Shown one piece after another: positions 22,495 through 34,945 of a stretch of DNA of 64,000 nucleotides (position 1 is the first letter of the stretch; every line of letters starts with the position of its first letter). This DNA comes from Glossina fuscipes (lineage: Eukaryota; Arthropoda; Insecta; Diptera; Glossinidae), in contig NW_023998452.1 of NCBI RefSeq assembly GCF_014805625.2, positions 1,594,308 to 1,658,307 of the forward strand, in the 5' to 3' direction. The notes below the pieces were generated by a model. The model was not told the origin of the DNA. It saw nothing but the letters and a program-made list of their open reading frames with translations, and did no database searches. The translations under genes and the position numbers were made by a program.

Positions 22495-22705
22495 TTCGAA
22501 CCAGTATCAACAGCGTTCGTCTCTGGGCTAAAGCATGTCAATGCTGCAAGTTTCATCAAAATATCTCAAAAATTGCGACCCGTACCGACGCTAGGATTAA
22601 ATCCATTCAGAAAATGATTCGTAATCAATCGGTATAATGAAACTTGGGTCTATCTGAAGTACTTCTCGGTGTTACATACGCACAAACTTAATATACCCTG
22701 TCTCA
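22495..22705 (+). repeat. Decayed dispersed repeat, copy C
   Basis: The most complete copy in the window. It contains CAAGTTTCATCAAAATATCT near 22547, TTGCGACC, an AATCAATCGGTATAATGAAA block and ends with GCACAAACTTAATATAC at 22680-22696. It shares the internal blocks with copy B and the end with copy A. Non-coding. Confidence 0.55.
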
Positions 22706-24100
22706 CAAATGGTCTAAGGTATAAATATAAACTTTATAGTGAGTGCATCTTTATCTTTCTTCTAAGTTTTGCAGAACGTTTCGACAAAATGAATACACCG
22801 ACTACTTATAACTTACGTGGTGTAGTGGAAATTATTAACGAAATAAAATAAAATTGTGCCGACTTTTTTCTAATTTATCTCAAATTGTGTCATAGAATGC
22901 GAAAAGCTTTTCCCCAATAATTGTCTCATTCGCTGATGTTTCGCTGTCCTTTAGACAGAGAGTCTGCCTAAAAGTTACAACAACTTGTAGAAGTCGGGCA
23001 GATAGATGAGAACGTGTAAAACTTAAACCAGGCCAGTACCAGTAAATTAATTCCCTTTTTAGCTTTTCGAGTGGCCAGCGAAAGGTAAATTTCTTTTTGA
23101 GTTTTAAAAACGGTTTAACAATTTATTAAATTAATTTATTAAATTAATAAAAAAAAGATTTATTACATCATCGCTTTATCGCCGTTCATTTATTGTAAGA
23201 AAACAGCTAAATCATATGCAAATGTAAATGTGTGCATATAAGTGTGTAAGTGTGTGAGTGTGTGAGTGTGCGCGTATGAGTAAATAACTTAAATACCAAA
23301 ATGATTATTAATCCAAACGGTCAGCCATATTTAATTAGTGTTATTGGCTGTGTCTCCAAAACGCTCCTCATTTATTAAAGACCTAGCTTCGACTAGTACG
23401 GACTAAACAAATGTAGCGCGAGCGTACGTGTAAGGTAAGCGCAAGCATCAAGCACATCAAATGTTTTCTTAAGCAGGAAGTTTGTGCATAGGAATTATAT
23501 ATAGGAGGAAGACCTTAAAGATTTCACAAAAATTTCACCAGCAATGAAAGGATAGATAATAAAAAATTTTTTTTTCAAAAATTTCATAGTTCTTGGAATC
23601 GAATTAAACAATTAAGTATTGATTTTAAAGAAAAAAAATTTTCTATTAAATACGCACCGGAAGCCATAGTCCATACACACGCACACACACATATATACGG
23701 CTGATTATGGATGTTAACATTAAACTGCTATGCAGTGAACGTTGGTTAACAACCTTTAAGGCATATTTACAACAATTGTATTCATATATATATATATATA
23801 TATTTAAGAAATAAATGATCAGACATGGCATAGAAAACATATTTAGACTCAAACGTCCGAGTTTAAGACACAAAATACAAATGAGAGAGAGCAGCAAGCA
23901 GAATGGTAAGAATCAGCGATGAATATCTAATAATTATGCAGATCAGGTACAATTATATACCAGCGGCAGCACGCATTTACAAAACTGTCCCGTCGTTGTA
24001 CGGGTATGCAATTGTGTTAGTATCCCCGTAACTATGTATGGGTGACTAAACGCATTCAGTCACACGCCACAAAAACTCTATATTCACATAGATTTGCGTA

Positions 24101-24121
24101 CGTGTGTGTGTGTGTGTGTGC
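24101..24121. repeat. (GT)n microsatellite
   Basis: About ten GT dinucleotides in a row within the gene-poor region. Other simple repeats lie at 555-593 (TA), 23785-23800 (TA) and 59726-59766 (TA); GTAC/CGTA repeats lie at 63128-63146. Confidence 0.85.
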
Positions 24122-24614
24122 AAATGTTAGCAGTGAGTACACTTTTTAAGTTTTTATAAAAATAAAAAAAATACAATTTGTTTTTTCACCGCCATACACT
24201 TATACGTATTAAGGTTTTTGGTAAAATTTAAAAAAAAAAAGTTTCTACCGAATAGTTTCAATTGTTGTATGTCTTCAGTCAACCCATACGCTTGCATTAT
24301 TATCTACCAATATATATTAACTATGTTGCGTATATGTACACAATATATCGATGTATCTTTTAAATATGGAAAATAAAAATGAAATAAGAAAAAACAAAAA
24401 AAAAAAAAAATACAACTGCATGAGGTGTGGTGCTTAGCTCGTCTGAGGTCTTCTGATTTAGTTGCCAATATAGCGTTGTCACCAACGGATTGAACATTTT
24501 TTCATTTTCATTAATAAATTTAGTAAAAAATTTGTAATAAAATTAAAGATAAGATTGACTTTATATTTCTCTTTCTGCATTAAATCTGCGCCATACGAGC
24601 TGAAAAACTCATCT

Positions 24615-24706
24615 ATTGATCAGTTGGCAAGATGTCGGCATAGCTGATAATTTTTTTTCGAAATTTTTAAAATACCGCTATGCTGCATCTAGTCAATTAT
24701 TTCAAT
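24615..24706. other. Imperfect hairpin of about 92 nt
   Basis: Paired blocks, from the outside in: ATTGA/TCAAT, AGATG/CATCT and GCATAGC/GCTATGC, then a weak GATA/TACC. They lie in the same order on both arms, with small internal loops and an AT-rich apical loop. No protein-coding frame explains it. Size and shape are compatible with a small-RNA precursor or a folded transposon remnant; neither is shown. Confidence 0.35.
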
Positions 24707-26145
24707 GGATAGCACAACGTTGGATTTGATCTTACGATCTGAAATTTTATTCTTTAAAGTGCTGATATCAATCAAACAATTCAATTAAATGGATTTTTTA
24801 ATAAAATTGTTCCAGTTCTAGAGGTGGCATTCACCCATGATTTAACGTGTCATATAAGAGTGAATTAATTTCTTTCTTTTTTTTTTTTTTTTGTTTAATT
24901 AAGGACATTTTTACTGGAAAGACGCTTATTTTCACTCCGCCATTTTATGTTTATAAGCAGAATAAATAAAAGGACAAGAAGTAAAAGAAGAGAATGGAAA
25001 TTTTCTCTTCTTATTTTCCATGAAACGGATCTCTTAAAAAAAAGAATTTAATTGAAGTTCGAAAATTTAAATTTACTATTGTTTACACAATAACAGAAAA
25101 ACTTGAAATGATTATGAAAAGAAAGTTAATAGCAGGAGCAGGTTCTTTAATAGACCAAGTGCAACAGCAAATAAACAGGTTTGTGTCTTAAGTCTTTTGT
25201 TCAAACATCTAAAAATGAACGATTATTATTCTTATGAATTATTCACTCGTTACTTGTGAAGACGCTCGCTGGACGAAGCGAGGAAAATATTCTCAAATTG
25301 GCCGCCCAGTTCCCACAATATCACAAGAGACCAACAAGAATACAAGAATGCTCTTTAAATAGCACTTATAGATTTTCCTGTTCTCTTAAACCTCATTTGT
25401 TGACCGCCCAGTTACCACAAATTCCACTAGTTTATCACACCATTTAACTATCAGCTGCTTTTCTCTTAAATTTATTTTCTCTGTCCATTTTTTTTTTTTT
25501 ATTTATATAACTCTTCTTTATATTTATAGTTTACCAGAAAGAGTAATCAAGTTTGAAAAATTGTGTGTATTATATATGTGTATGAAAATAAATTAGGCAA
25601 AAGTTATCTGTTATAATATCAAAGCTAAATAAAAAAATCTCGAATTGTATTTCATTTATTTACAAACTCTATAAACTACAAAATATTACTACGCAGTGCA
25701 TGTATTGACCTCTCCGCCGCACTAATTTATGATTTTCTGTAAACAAATACTTTGTGCTGTCTTTTTACACTACTTACAATATAATATAAGTTTATACTAT
25801 ATATATAAGTTATATAAGTTTTTTAAGTGCTTTTTTGAGGGTTGATTTTTGTTTTGTTTTTTTTCCTTTTGCCACTTATTTATTATTTCTCCTATCTCCT
25901 CCTATGTATATTTATTATATGAAACACTTATAAGCGCTTTTCAATGTTAATAATGATGCGGGTGGCATCACCCTAGCTTCTTGTGAAACATAATACACAT
26001 AATACACACGGCACTGAGAACTTGTGGACTTTGTGGGAACTAATAGTATCCACCACACCTAAAATATTTTACAAACTTATAACAAGAACAACAAAATGTT
26101 GAAACATCAATGCTTTATACACACATCATTACATAGCATATGAAG

Positions 26146-26298
26146 GCAGCTTTATAAGTAAAAAATCTGTTAAATGCAGCTTTATAAGTGAAAAAATCTG
26201 TTTTAAACATATTCATAAGTGAAAAAATCTGTTTTAGACATATTCATTGCCGTCGGCATTTCATTTCAAAATGAGAAATGAAAATTGCCGTCGGCATT
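26146..26298. repeat. Short tandem array followed by a palindromic block
   Basis: Three units of 30-32 bp with a shared core ATAAGTGAAAAAATCTGTTT (26146-26238) are followed by two exact copies of ATTGCCGTCGGCATT at 26246-26260 and 26284-26298. These flank an inverted TTTCATTT...AAATGAAA stem. GCCGTCGGC is itself a palindrome. Function unknown. Confidence 0.75.
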
Positions 26299-27407
26299 CA
26301 TAAATGCGTAATTCACAGAAATAAATAAAAATAATAATAATATTTGTTTAGAGAATATTTTGTGTAATGTATATATATATGTATAATTTGTTTAATAAAT
26401 TTAAAGCATTTCTGAGCGAGAAGAAGTGGTATCCGGAAATCGATTCTGCTTCTTTCCTAGCTAGAAGCAGATCTCTTTCGCGCTACCTTTATTTGACATG
26501 GATGCAGGTCTTCTTCTTCGGTGGGCACACAGCGCAGTGTACGGATTATATTGTCCTAAATATAGTGTAGAAATTATCTAATTAACCCAACACAGTATGG
26601 AAATAGTTCTAAGCTTCCTCTATGAAGACATAGTTGGTCCTAATGACAGCTACGGCCTCGCATCGTTGATGAGATGTTTAAATTAAATTTAATTTTACCA
26701 TTTGATTAATACCATGAGCTGAACTGCGACATACTGAGATAGGATATTTTTGCAAGTAAAATTGGTTATTTCGTGGTTTGAATATTCTTCAGTTTTTCGT
26801 GACTCACCCACCAAGCCAAACATGTTCTTTAATGTGCTCCAATGTCGTTAAGAGTTTAAATAAATAAACAGCAACATTTTTTATTTTCGCAATGTATAAT
26901 GGCAAACAGAAAAAAATAGCATGATATATTGATATTGCGATATGTGGTAATTTGTTGGTGGCAATTTATTTGTTGAGAGATTTATGTATCTCGAAATTTT
27001 TGCTTCGCTGTGAGAGAAATTGGTCACATTAATTTTGAATTGGAATTGAGTAAATATCCTTCTTAAAAACTAATGTTCCACGCACAATATGCACATTTTG
27101 TTCACACATAGAGATAGTCACATTTTTGCTAGAATAAGAAACAACACATCAAAAAACAAAATTTCCATATGCGATAGTAAAATTCGCCAACTTTAAATCA
27201 ATTTCCAAGCAGTGGGAACTCTGTTCACAGATGATCCAATATTGGTGACCGAGTCATATTTTTCACAAGTTACAGGCAATTAACTAAAAACATTTTAATT
27301 TTCGTGTAATAATACTACGAAAAATTAGTAGTCAGGAAAAATCATCGAATTAATTACAAGGAAAATAAAAAAAACATATTTACGAAAAAGAAGTCATTAC
27401 TTAAGGA

Positions 27408-28790
27408 ATGGATAGCCAGGTGAAAATGCTGTTTATAAAATATATATTTGTGTACAAATAAATAGAAAGGCTGTTGGAGCAATTGGATAGTAATAACTGT
27501 TTATACACTCTGGTCTCCTAAAGGTAGTTTCGTACTACTGAAGTCTTTTGGTCTCTTCGTCAAAAAGCTTTAAAAAAACAAAAAAAAAACGCACTTTCAA
27601 GGATTATATATCAGCAATTGGAATCAAAAGTTGCCTCCATGAAATATACCACTAGAAGCTTTTTATTTTCTAAATCATCACAATCTCAACTAATGGTCAT
27701 TTTCTAGCCTCTTGGCGCTATATGACACTTCCACTGCCAAGCAAGAAGAAAAATGTAGTGCCTTGAACGTTTCGCATGGAAGATGCTTTCTGTTAAACCG
27801 CCAAGTTTTGAGGACTTTTGACTATATAAACTGTTTGCACTCAACCTACTTGAGATATTGCATTAAAATTAGCATGTACATTAGAACTGCAGCCATATGC
27901 AATAAGAGGCCCTCTCACGCCTTACATTGTCTTAAGGAGTTTTTACATATAATGCTCTTTCGATGGCAATACGGCAGACATGACTTTGGAGTCATTCGAC
28001 ATTATGCTTAACAACGCTCGATGCACGGTATATTTTTTTTTAGTACTACGACGTTAAAAGAATTGATGTTATGCTTTAATTTGACAAATCTTCCAACCTT
28101 TCAAATAATCATCCAAGCATTGATGTCATGGTTATAACAAAAGGCATAGATGAAATGGTTTAACGACCTAATGTGATACGAACAATGAATGTGCGCTTCT
28201 ATATTTTCTATTGGAGAAACGGAACTCTCTTTCGCTTTTAAGATACTTATACGTATATATATGTATATATATATATATGAACTTTGTTGTCACGTTGATA
28301 AGAAATATAGTTTATAGTTAGTTTTAAGTTTAGAATCAAGTACTACATGTTTACATATTCACGCATTTTAAACTTACTGTCTACAAAAAGTAGTTACATT
28401 TACTATTATCATGAATTTTTTTATTTTCAATTCCTTGGTAATAATTTTCCCATTTCTCCTTTACATATTACATCCATTGCATGGATAAATTTATAGGCTC
28501 CAGCCGATGGTTATTTACTGGAAATTGTCGACAATAAGTGGCGCGAAGAAGAACTACCTTTCGATCAAATTTTAGTGCCTTCCGATAAGTTGCCCGATCC
28601 TGAAGCTGATGGCGGCGATTCCCATTTAACACTAAGCGAACAAGTAATTCAAGAGAATTGCCAAATTACAAAAATGAAAATAAAAAATGATTCGCTTTTA
28701 TTTTAGGAACAAAAATGGATTGACTTAGCCTTGGGATCCTTGGCACCTGAATCATCATTAAGTGACCAATTAACCCTAACAACGTTCTAA
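27408..28790 (+). CDS. lmgA: APC13, anaphase-promoting complex subunit 13, 3 exons
   Basis: Exons 28497-28643 and 28707-28790 are secure: GYLLEIVDNKWREEELP, then VPSDKLPDPE and EQKWIDLAL align with human ANAPC13 throughout. APC13 is a small structural subunit stabilising TPR-protein interactions in the APC/C ubiquitin ligase. The start is inferred: exon 2 has no in-frame ATG, and ATGGATAGCCAG|GTGAAA at 27408-27419 encodes MDSQ in phase 0, close to human MDSE. The total is 80 aa (human 74). The first intron of about 1.08 kb holds no other convincing exon. The stop lies only 53 nt upstream of the Fab1 ATG, so the two may share a transcript. Drosophila calls the orthologue lemming A, as I recall. 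Confidence 0.85.
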
Positions 28791-28843
28791 AAGAAACCTG
28801 CAAGTTCAAAAATTACATACTTACTCACAAAAACGAGACCAAT

Positions 28844-31800
28844 ATGAACCAAAATCTACACTCGCTGACTAAACTCACCGAGTTTGCTAGAGATTTTGAA
28901 GAGCAGCCCGACACCCTGCTTAGTCGTTTTGTTAATAAAATACATCATGCATACAATCAAAGTTATAATACCGTTAATGATATATCGAGTTATAATCAAC
29001 AACAAGTTTCAAGTGTTATCAGCAAATCTGTATTCTACGATGATTCGAAACGGGCTAATAATAGTCAATCTACTTTTCAAGATAACCTTACCAGTGGCAG
29101 TAATTTACCTGGAAATTTCTCAGAATCTCCCATCATTGTTAACGAGACCAGTTCGTCTACGAACGAAAATTCTATTTCAGGAGAAAAAGTTGATTCGTTG
29201 CCATTGGAACATAGCGAAGGTCGTAGTACGGTTAATGTCTTAATACGTTTGAGAAATTTGGTAGCTTCTAAAAACAATGTGAGCTAACATTATTTTCTAA
29301 ATTAGAAATTATGTAAAAAATGTCCATTTAATAAATGTGTTTTAATAATTATGAAGGATTTGCGTAATTATAAAGACACGGACTTGCATCGTTTCTGGAT
29401 GCCAGATTCTAAAGCTAAGGAATGTTATGATTGCGCACAAAAGTTTTCAACATTTCGACGTAAGCATCATTGTCGTTTATGCGGGCAAATTTTCTGTTCC
29501 AAATGTTGCAATCAAGTAGTGTCTGGAAAAATTATCAAATGCTCTGGTATGTATGTTTTGTTTAAACATTTTAACATTATTGTGAGAATTTTCTTTGCAA
29601 ATATTTCATTATGTAGGTGACTTGAAGGTTTGCAACTATTGCTCTAAAATTGTCCTCAGTTATTTGCGTTCGCCTAATATAACCAAAGATCTGAATTCCG
29701 ATCTTCAAGCATTACAACAGAACTTAAGCAGCAGACTGGAGACTAAAGATGAAAACGAGTCCTCCCCAAATTTATCATCACCCCGATCGCCTACACAGCG
29801 CAAAATATCAGTTGGGTATCAAGAAGAACGTTTTGCTATACATCAGCCTCATATAACAATGGACGATCGTAAGAATATCTTACAACAATCCAGCTCCTTA
29901 ATAGCCCTATTAGAGGAAATGCGTCAGGTTTTACCAGCTCAAAATTGTGGACTAGATCTCATTGAATATCTGAACATTAAACAAAAGACGTCAAATAAAA
30001 TGCAGTCATTAGCAATATTGAGCGCTATGTTGGAAGCTGGTTTCATTCATCCAATAGTGCACGATTCAGAACAAACGGAATTTGATGAGAATCTCCATTA
30101 CAGATTTGCCACTGAATTGCCGAGGTATATAACAAAAAAAAAAAATTTTTTTAAATTATTTTGCGAAAATTAAGATAAGATATTTTTTGATAGACAAACG
30201 ATCGATACCATCAACTTTAATAGCGTTAATCAGCAAACAGGTAGCGTAAGTCCGCAATTCGAACAATTCGGTAATGAGCCTCATCCTCCCAATTTTCTGG
30301 ATACTGCACTCAAATTTAAAATACCGCGTGATGTGGATATGGATAACGCAATGCATTCAACAGCTTCGAAACTGTTAGAGTCTTACTGTGACCACGAGGA
30401 ACAATTGCTAACACAAATGTTGCGTACTTTTCAATTAGATTTGCAGTGGAGCAAAATCTTAAGTCCCTTATGTTGCAGAGCAGCTAATCATTTTAAACCG
30501 GAATACTGCACCAACGAACTAATGGATATACGGAATTTTGTAAATTTCAAAAAGATACCGGGAGGCAAACGTTTAGAGAGTTCAATTGTAGGTGGCGTGG
30601 TACTTTCCAAAAATGTCGCCCACAAAGATATGACTACAAGTGTAGAACAACCTCGTATACTCCTTTTGCAATGCCCCATTGTTTACGAGCGTATTGAGGG
30701 CAAGTTTGTTAGCATATCTACGGTTTTGCTGCAAGAGAAAGAGTATTTGCGCCATGTTTGCGCACGCATTATGAGCTTTAAGCCGAATGTGGTATTAGTG
30801 CATAAAAATGTAGCGGGCGTTGCCCAAGATATGCTAAGATCCCATGGCATTATTTTAGTTTTAGATGTGAAACTGTCCGTTATGGATCGTTTAGCCCGCA
30901 CCTTGCAATGCGATGTACTCACCAACATTGAAGGTAATATTGCACAACCAAAATTAGGTATATGCGATAAGTTTTGTATACGCACTTACAACGATGGCAA
31001 TAATGGTGCAAAGACCCTAATGTTTTTCGAGAAGCTTGCCAATCCACGCGGCTTTACTTGCCTGTTACGTGGGGGTGATAACAAAGAATTGGCTAAAGTG
31101 AAAAAAGTTGCCTCATTCTTAGTATACGCCCGATACAATTGGCGCTTGGAGATGTCATTTTTGTTAGATGAATACGCAGAAGCTCTAACCCCGAAACCAC
31201 CAATATTCGATTCGAAAGAAACAAGTCCGGCTGACGAAAATGCTAATATAAACAAAAGTTCAGAAGAAGAAAATGTAGCGCAAGCATGTTCAACACCCTC
31301 AAAACGAGCTGTTATATTAGAGCGTAAATCTGAAGAAAAAATTTTTACAACTGTTACCGATGTTTCGCATGATTTTAGTGATCCGTTACGATCGACCAAT
31401 AACAAGAAACGCGATGAGCAATCCCCAAATCTGGAATTAGAAGTGGAGCATCGTTACGATAATCGGTTTCGTAGTGCGCTAAGTTCCACTATTCTTTCAG
31501 TAAGCCCCTTTTTAAGTTTTCCTTTACCCTTTCTCGAGACAGAGCAAGGACGCAAGTGTCCCTTACGTTCACTGTTTCCTGCGGAATTGTATTATTCAAA
31601 GCTATGGTCAAATTCAAGCACAAATTTCAGTATAAATGCCCATAATCTGGAACAATGCGATAGCTCGGAGATAATACCAATAAATAGCGAAGAAATTCAA
31701 CTGAATCCCCCTCATTCGTTTCTGAAACTAAAAATAACGGCTCCAGCTGATAATTGTGAGATACAAACACTATTAGCCGAATTTCGAGCTTATGGTGGAC

Positions 31801-34800
31801 GTTATCCCAAGAAACCGGAATGTAAGTATTTTTATTAACCCAAAAATCACACACACACGCGCACACGACTTTTTTATTGAAATTCATTATGATAATCAAT
31901 TATTATGCCAGTTTTTAAAACGTTAGGAGAACGCCAAACAAATATATATTATAATCCGCAAAAAATCCCCGAAGACGTTATATATAAAGATGTATTCGAT
32001 ATAGAAAATCATCAGCGTCTGCCGGTACTATTTTGCAGTTTCTTCTATAATCAAAAGGGAGCCTCGTCGTTTTGTGCACCGCCCACTTTACTCGATATGA
32101 AGTTCTACGGACAACATGACATAATGTTAAGTCAATTTTTGCATCGCTATTGTTTCCGTACAAGTTGTAACGTATGCAATTTACCTATGAAGGGTCATAT
32201 AAGACGTTATGTCCATTCAATGGGTTGCATTAAGGTTTTTCTCAGCGAAGATAATGCAAAATCTGATGCGAACAACATATATTTTACAGCTTGGTGCAGT
32301 AAGTGTGCAGAAGTCACACCGACCGTACCTCTTACGGAGAGTTCCAAGTGCTTATCCTTGGCCAAGTATTTGGAATTACGATTTTATGGGCATGGCTACA
32401 AAAAGAGATCGCTGGTAGATGAAAATCCTGCTTTGACTACTAATTGTTCGCATTCCTTGCATCGGGACTACGTTCATCAATTTAGTTATAGAGGTGCGGC
32501 AGCTAGATTCCAGTACACCCCAATAGAAACTTGGGAAATAGCTTTACCCGTTTTAACTATTTCTTTGCATCCTCCTACCACATTTAAACGTTTCGAAGTG
32601 TTGGAAGAAGTGAAGAATTTCTCTGTGAAAGGTCATGAGGTGTACACACGTATTCATGAACGAATCGCAGACCTGGCAACCGAAGATGAAAATTCAATTT
32701 TAGCTGCTAATCTAAAGATGACACTGAGCAAAGATCAATTCACATTTAAGCAGCATATGGAGATCATACAAACGCTGTTGACAGAAAACAGAGTAAGTTG
32801 TTATGACATCACTGATGCTTTGCTCATGGCCAAAAGGGTTTTAGCGGAGAGTATAGAGTGCTGGGAACCTCGTTTACATGAAATAGCGTTGGCTCAGAAG
32901 AATGCTGCAAAACAAAGTCATGATTCGACCCAGCATCATGTGGATGCTGGAACTATATGCACAGAGGAATTGCTTTCTGAACAGTCGGAAAATTCGCCTA
33001 CAACAACTATGCCACCAGACATTCCGCAGGCAGCACAATCGGAGGAAGCTACTGACAATAATACCCATACAGAGACAAACGCTGCATCATCTGGTAACTT
33101 AGAAAAAAGTGGGGCAGAAAATCATTTCACAATTCCTCAAATAACGAATTCCTCTGATAAGAAGACTATTAAAAAAATGTTGAACCACCTTTTGCCATCC
33201 ACCGGTCCCGTTAACTTGTTGCAATCGCCTTTTAACATCCAGGAACATTATACATTACCGTTAGGAGCTTTTCCCATGATTGTGCGTGATTTGGATTTAA
33301 GCTCAGTAATTGCTTACAGCTTAACATGTACGGAATATAAACGTTCAGTTAGCCTCTTAGGCTCTCAAATGAATAATATTCAGACCCATGGGGACACTGC
33401 GTCAATTTCTAGTGTTTGCATTAACCCCAGCCCTCATGTGAAACGTAAATCCCAGGAATGGTAATTATGTAAATCCTTTAAAGATTCTATTGATTAAAGC
33501 TTTCCTTTCTTTTTCCTTACACTTAGCTATGAAAATGATGAATGTAATAAAGAGAATAATCCCAATCCTAGCGGCGAAGATGAGCGCACAAAAACGAAAT
33601 CGAATTCTCATATTGAAATTTCGTTTCAAGATAATAGCGTACAATTTACGTGTAAGATCTATTTTGCTAAAGAGTTTGATCAAATGCGCGCTAAAACTTT
33701 AAAGGCCCCAAAACTGGACAAGTCAGTTTATCGGGAAATTGAACAAAGCAAGAAACGTGAAGAGCTTAAAATATCGCAAAGTAGAAATGGTCCTGAAATA
33801 GAACTGGTGCGCAAAGTTAACGAAACTAGTACAAGTAATGAGGGAAGTGATACCAAATCTGAAGAATATCATCAAAAAGAAGAGAATACCAAATCGATCG
33901 ATATTGTTGAAGAAAGTCGCAATTATTTTGCTCGTTCTTTATGCAGCAGTGTGCAATGGGAGGCTAAGGGAGGCAAATCCGGTTCCAGATTTTGCAAAAC
34001 ATCAGGTTTACAAGATTCTTACCAATTAAAATGATTCATTTTCATTAAATATAACGCCATTTTCAGATGATCGCTTTGTTTTAAAAGAGATGTCGAAAAA
34101 CGATATCAATATTTTTGAAATATTTGCACCGAATTATTTCGATTACATCAACAAATGTCAGCAACAAAATCAACCAACTCTATTGGCCAAAATATTCGGA
34201 GTGTTTAAGGTTATTGTTAAAAAGAAAGAGTACGTTTCTCCTTAAGGAGATCTGAAAAATGTTCATGCAATGGTCATAATTTGAATATTTGCAGCTCGAG
34301 CGTGGAGAAAGCTTTATTAGTTATGGAAAACCTATTCTACGAATGTGATATTAAAAATAAGTTTGACTTAAAAGGCTCTGAACGTAATCGTTTAGTGGAT
34401 CCAATGAATCAACAAGAAGGCGATATTGTTTTACTGGATGAAAATTTAGTACAAAGTAAGTTATTTATTTATATTTAATAGGGAGCAAAAATCTGAAATG
34501 TTTACACGTAAATTTTTCTCTTTAGTGTCATGGTCCAAGCCTTTGTATGTACTAACGCATAGTAAAGTCGTATTAAAAGATGCTATCAATCGTGATGCTT
34601 GCTTTTTAGAAAAAAATGAAGTTATGGATTACTCTCTACTGGTGGGCTTAGATGAAAGAAATGGTCTCTTAGTATTAGGTATAATTGGTAAGTGTTAAAA
34701 TCTTTTCTTTTCTATAGAATAGGGTTAATGTTGCTAAAATTCGTTATTTTGTAGACTATATTCGTACTTATACGTTCGAAAAGAGGGTTGAATCGTTCGT

Positions 34801-34945
34801 TAAAAAGCAAACTGGCATTTTAGGTGGCATGAGCAAGTTGCCTACTATTATAGCTCCACAACATTATCGGCAGCGTTTTTATGACGCAATGGATCGTTAT
34901 TTTCCTACTGTTCCAGATCGCTGGGAGGGACTTTCCAAAATTTGA
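28844..34945 (+). CDS. fab1: Fab1 / PIKfyve, phosphatidylinositol 3-phosphate 5-kinase, 10 exons
   Basis: Exons 28844-29278, 29357-29546, 29617-30124, 30194-31821, 31912-33460, 33527-34005, 34067-34229, 34295-34455, 34526-34687 and 34755-34945 give 1821 aa, as expected for fly Fab1 (about 1800). It makes PI(3,5)P2 on endosomes and lysosomes. Domains in order: FYVE zinc finger (about 155-210; RRKHHCRLCGQIFCSKCC); DEP (about 285-375; GLDLIEYLNIKQKTS); a chaperonin-like CCT domain (about 480-760; PRILLLQCPIVYERIEGKFV); a Cys/His-rich region (FRTSCNVCNLPMKGH); and the PIP kinase domain (about 1440-1821). The kinase shows WEAKGGKSGSRFCKTS, RFVLKEM with the catalytic Lys near 1602, FDLKGSERNR, MDYSLLVGLDE and GIIDYIRTYT. 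All domains appear intact. The first ATG follows APC13 after 53 nt. Confidence 0.96.

Larger units (their letters stand above)
21585..27407. other. Gene-poor, repeat-rich region of 5.8 kb
   Basis: No conserved coding exon was recognised. It holds a dispersed repeat (copy C), imperfect direct repeats around 22117-22205 and 22852-22935, GT-rich and (TA)n microsatellites (about 23230, 23790, 24101), a hairpin (24615-24706) and a tandem/palindromic block (26146-26298). A frame at about 25100-25180 (MIMKRKLIAGAGSLIDQV...) looks like a possible small exon ending at AG|GTTTGT, but has no partner. Two similar 17-nt stretches CCGCCCAGTTMCCACAA lie about 100 bp apart (25302 and 25404). Confidence 0.5.

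Noticed and set aside
25105..25190. Possible exon MIMKRKLIAGAGSLIDQV... ending at AG|GTTTGT
   Set aside because: Looks exon-like but no adjoining exon could be found on the plus strand, and the donor is weak.
27712..28011. 99-codon open frame in APC13 intron 1
   Set aside because: Begins with TTG, no family match and no splice partners; most likely chance or old repeat.
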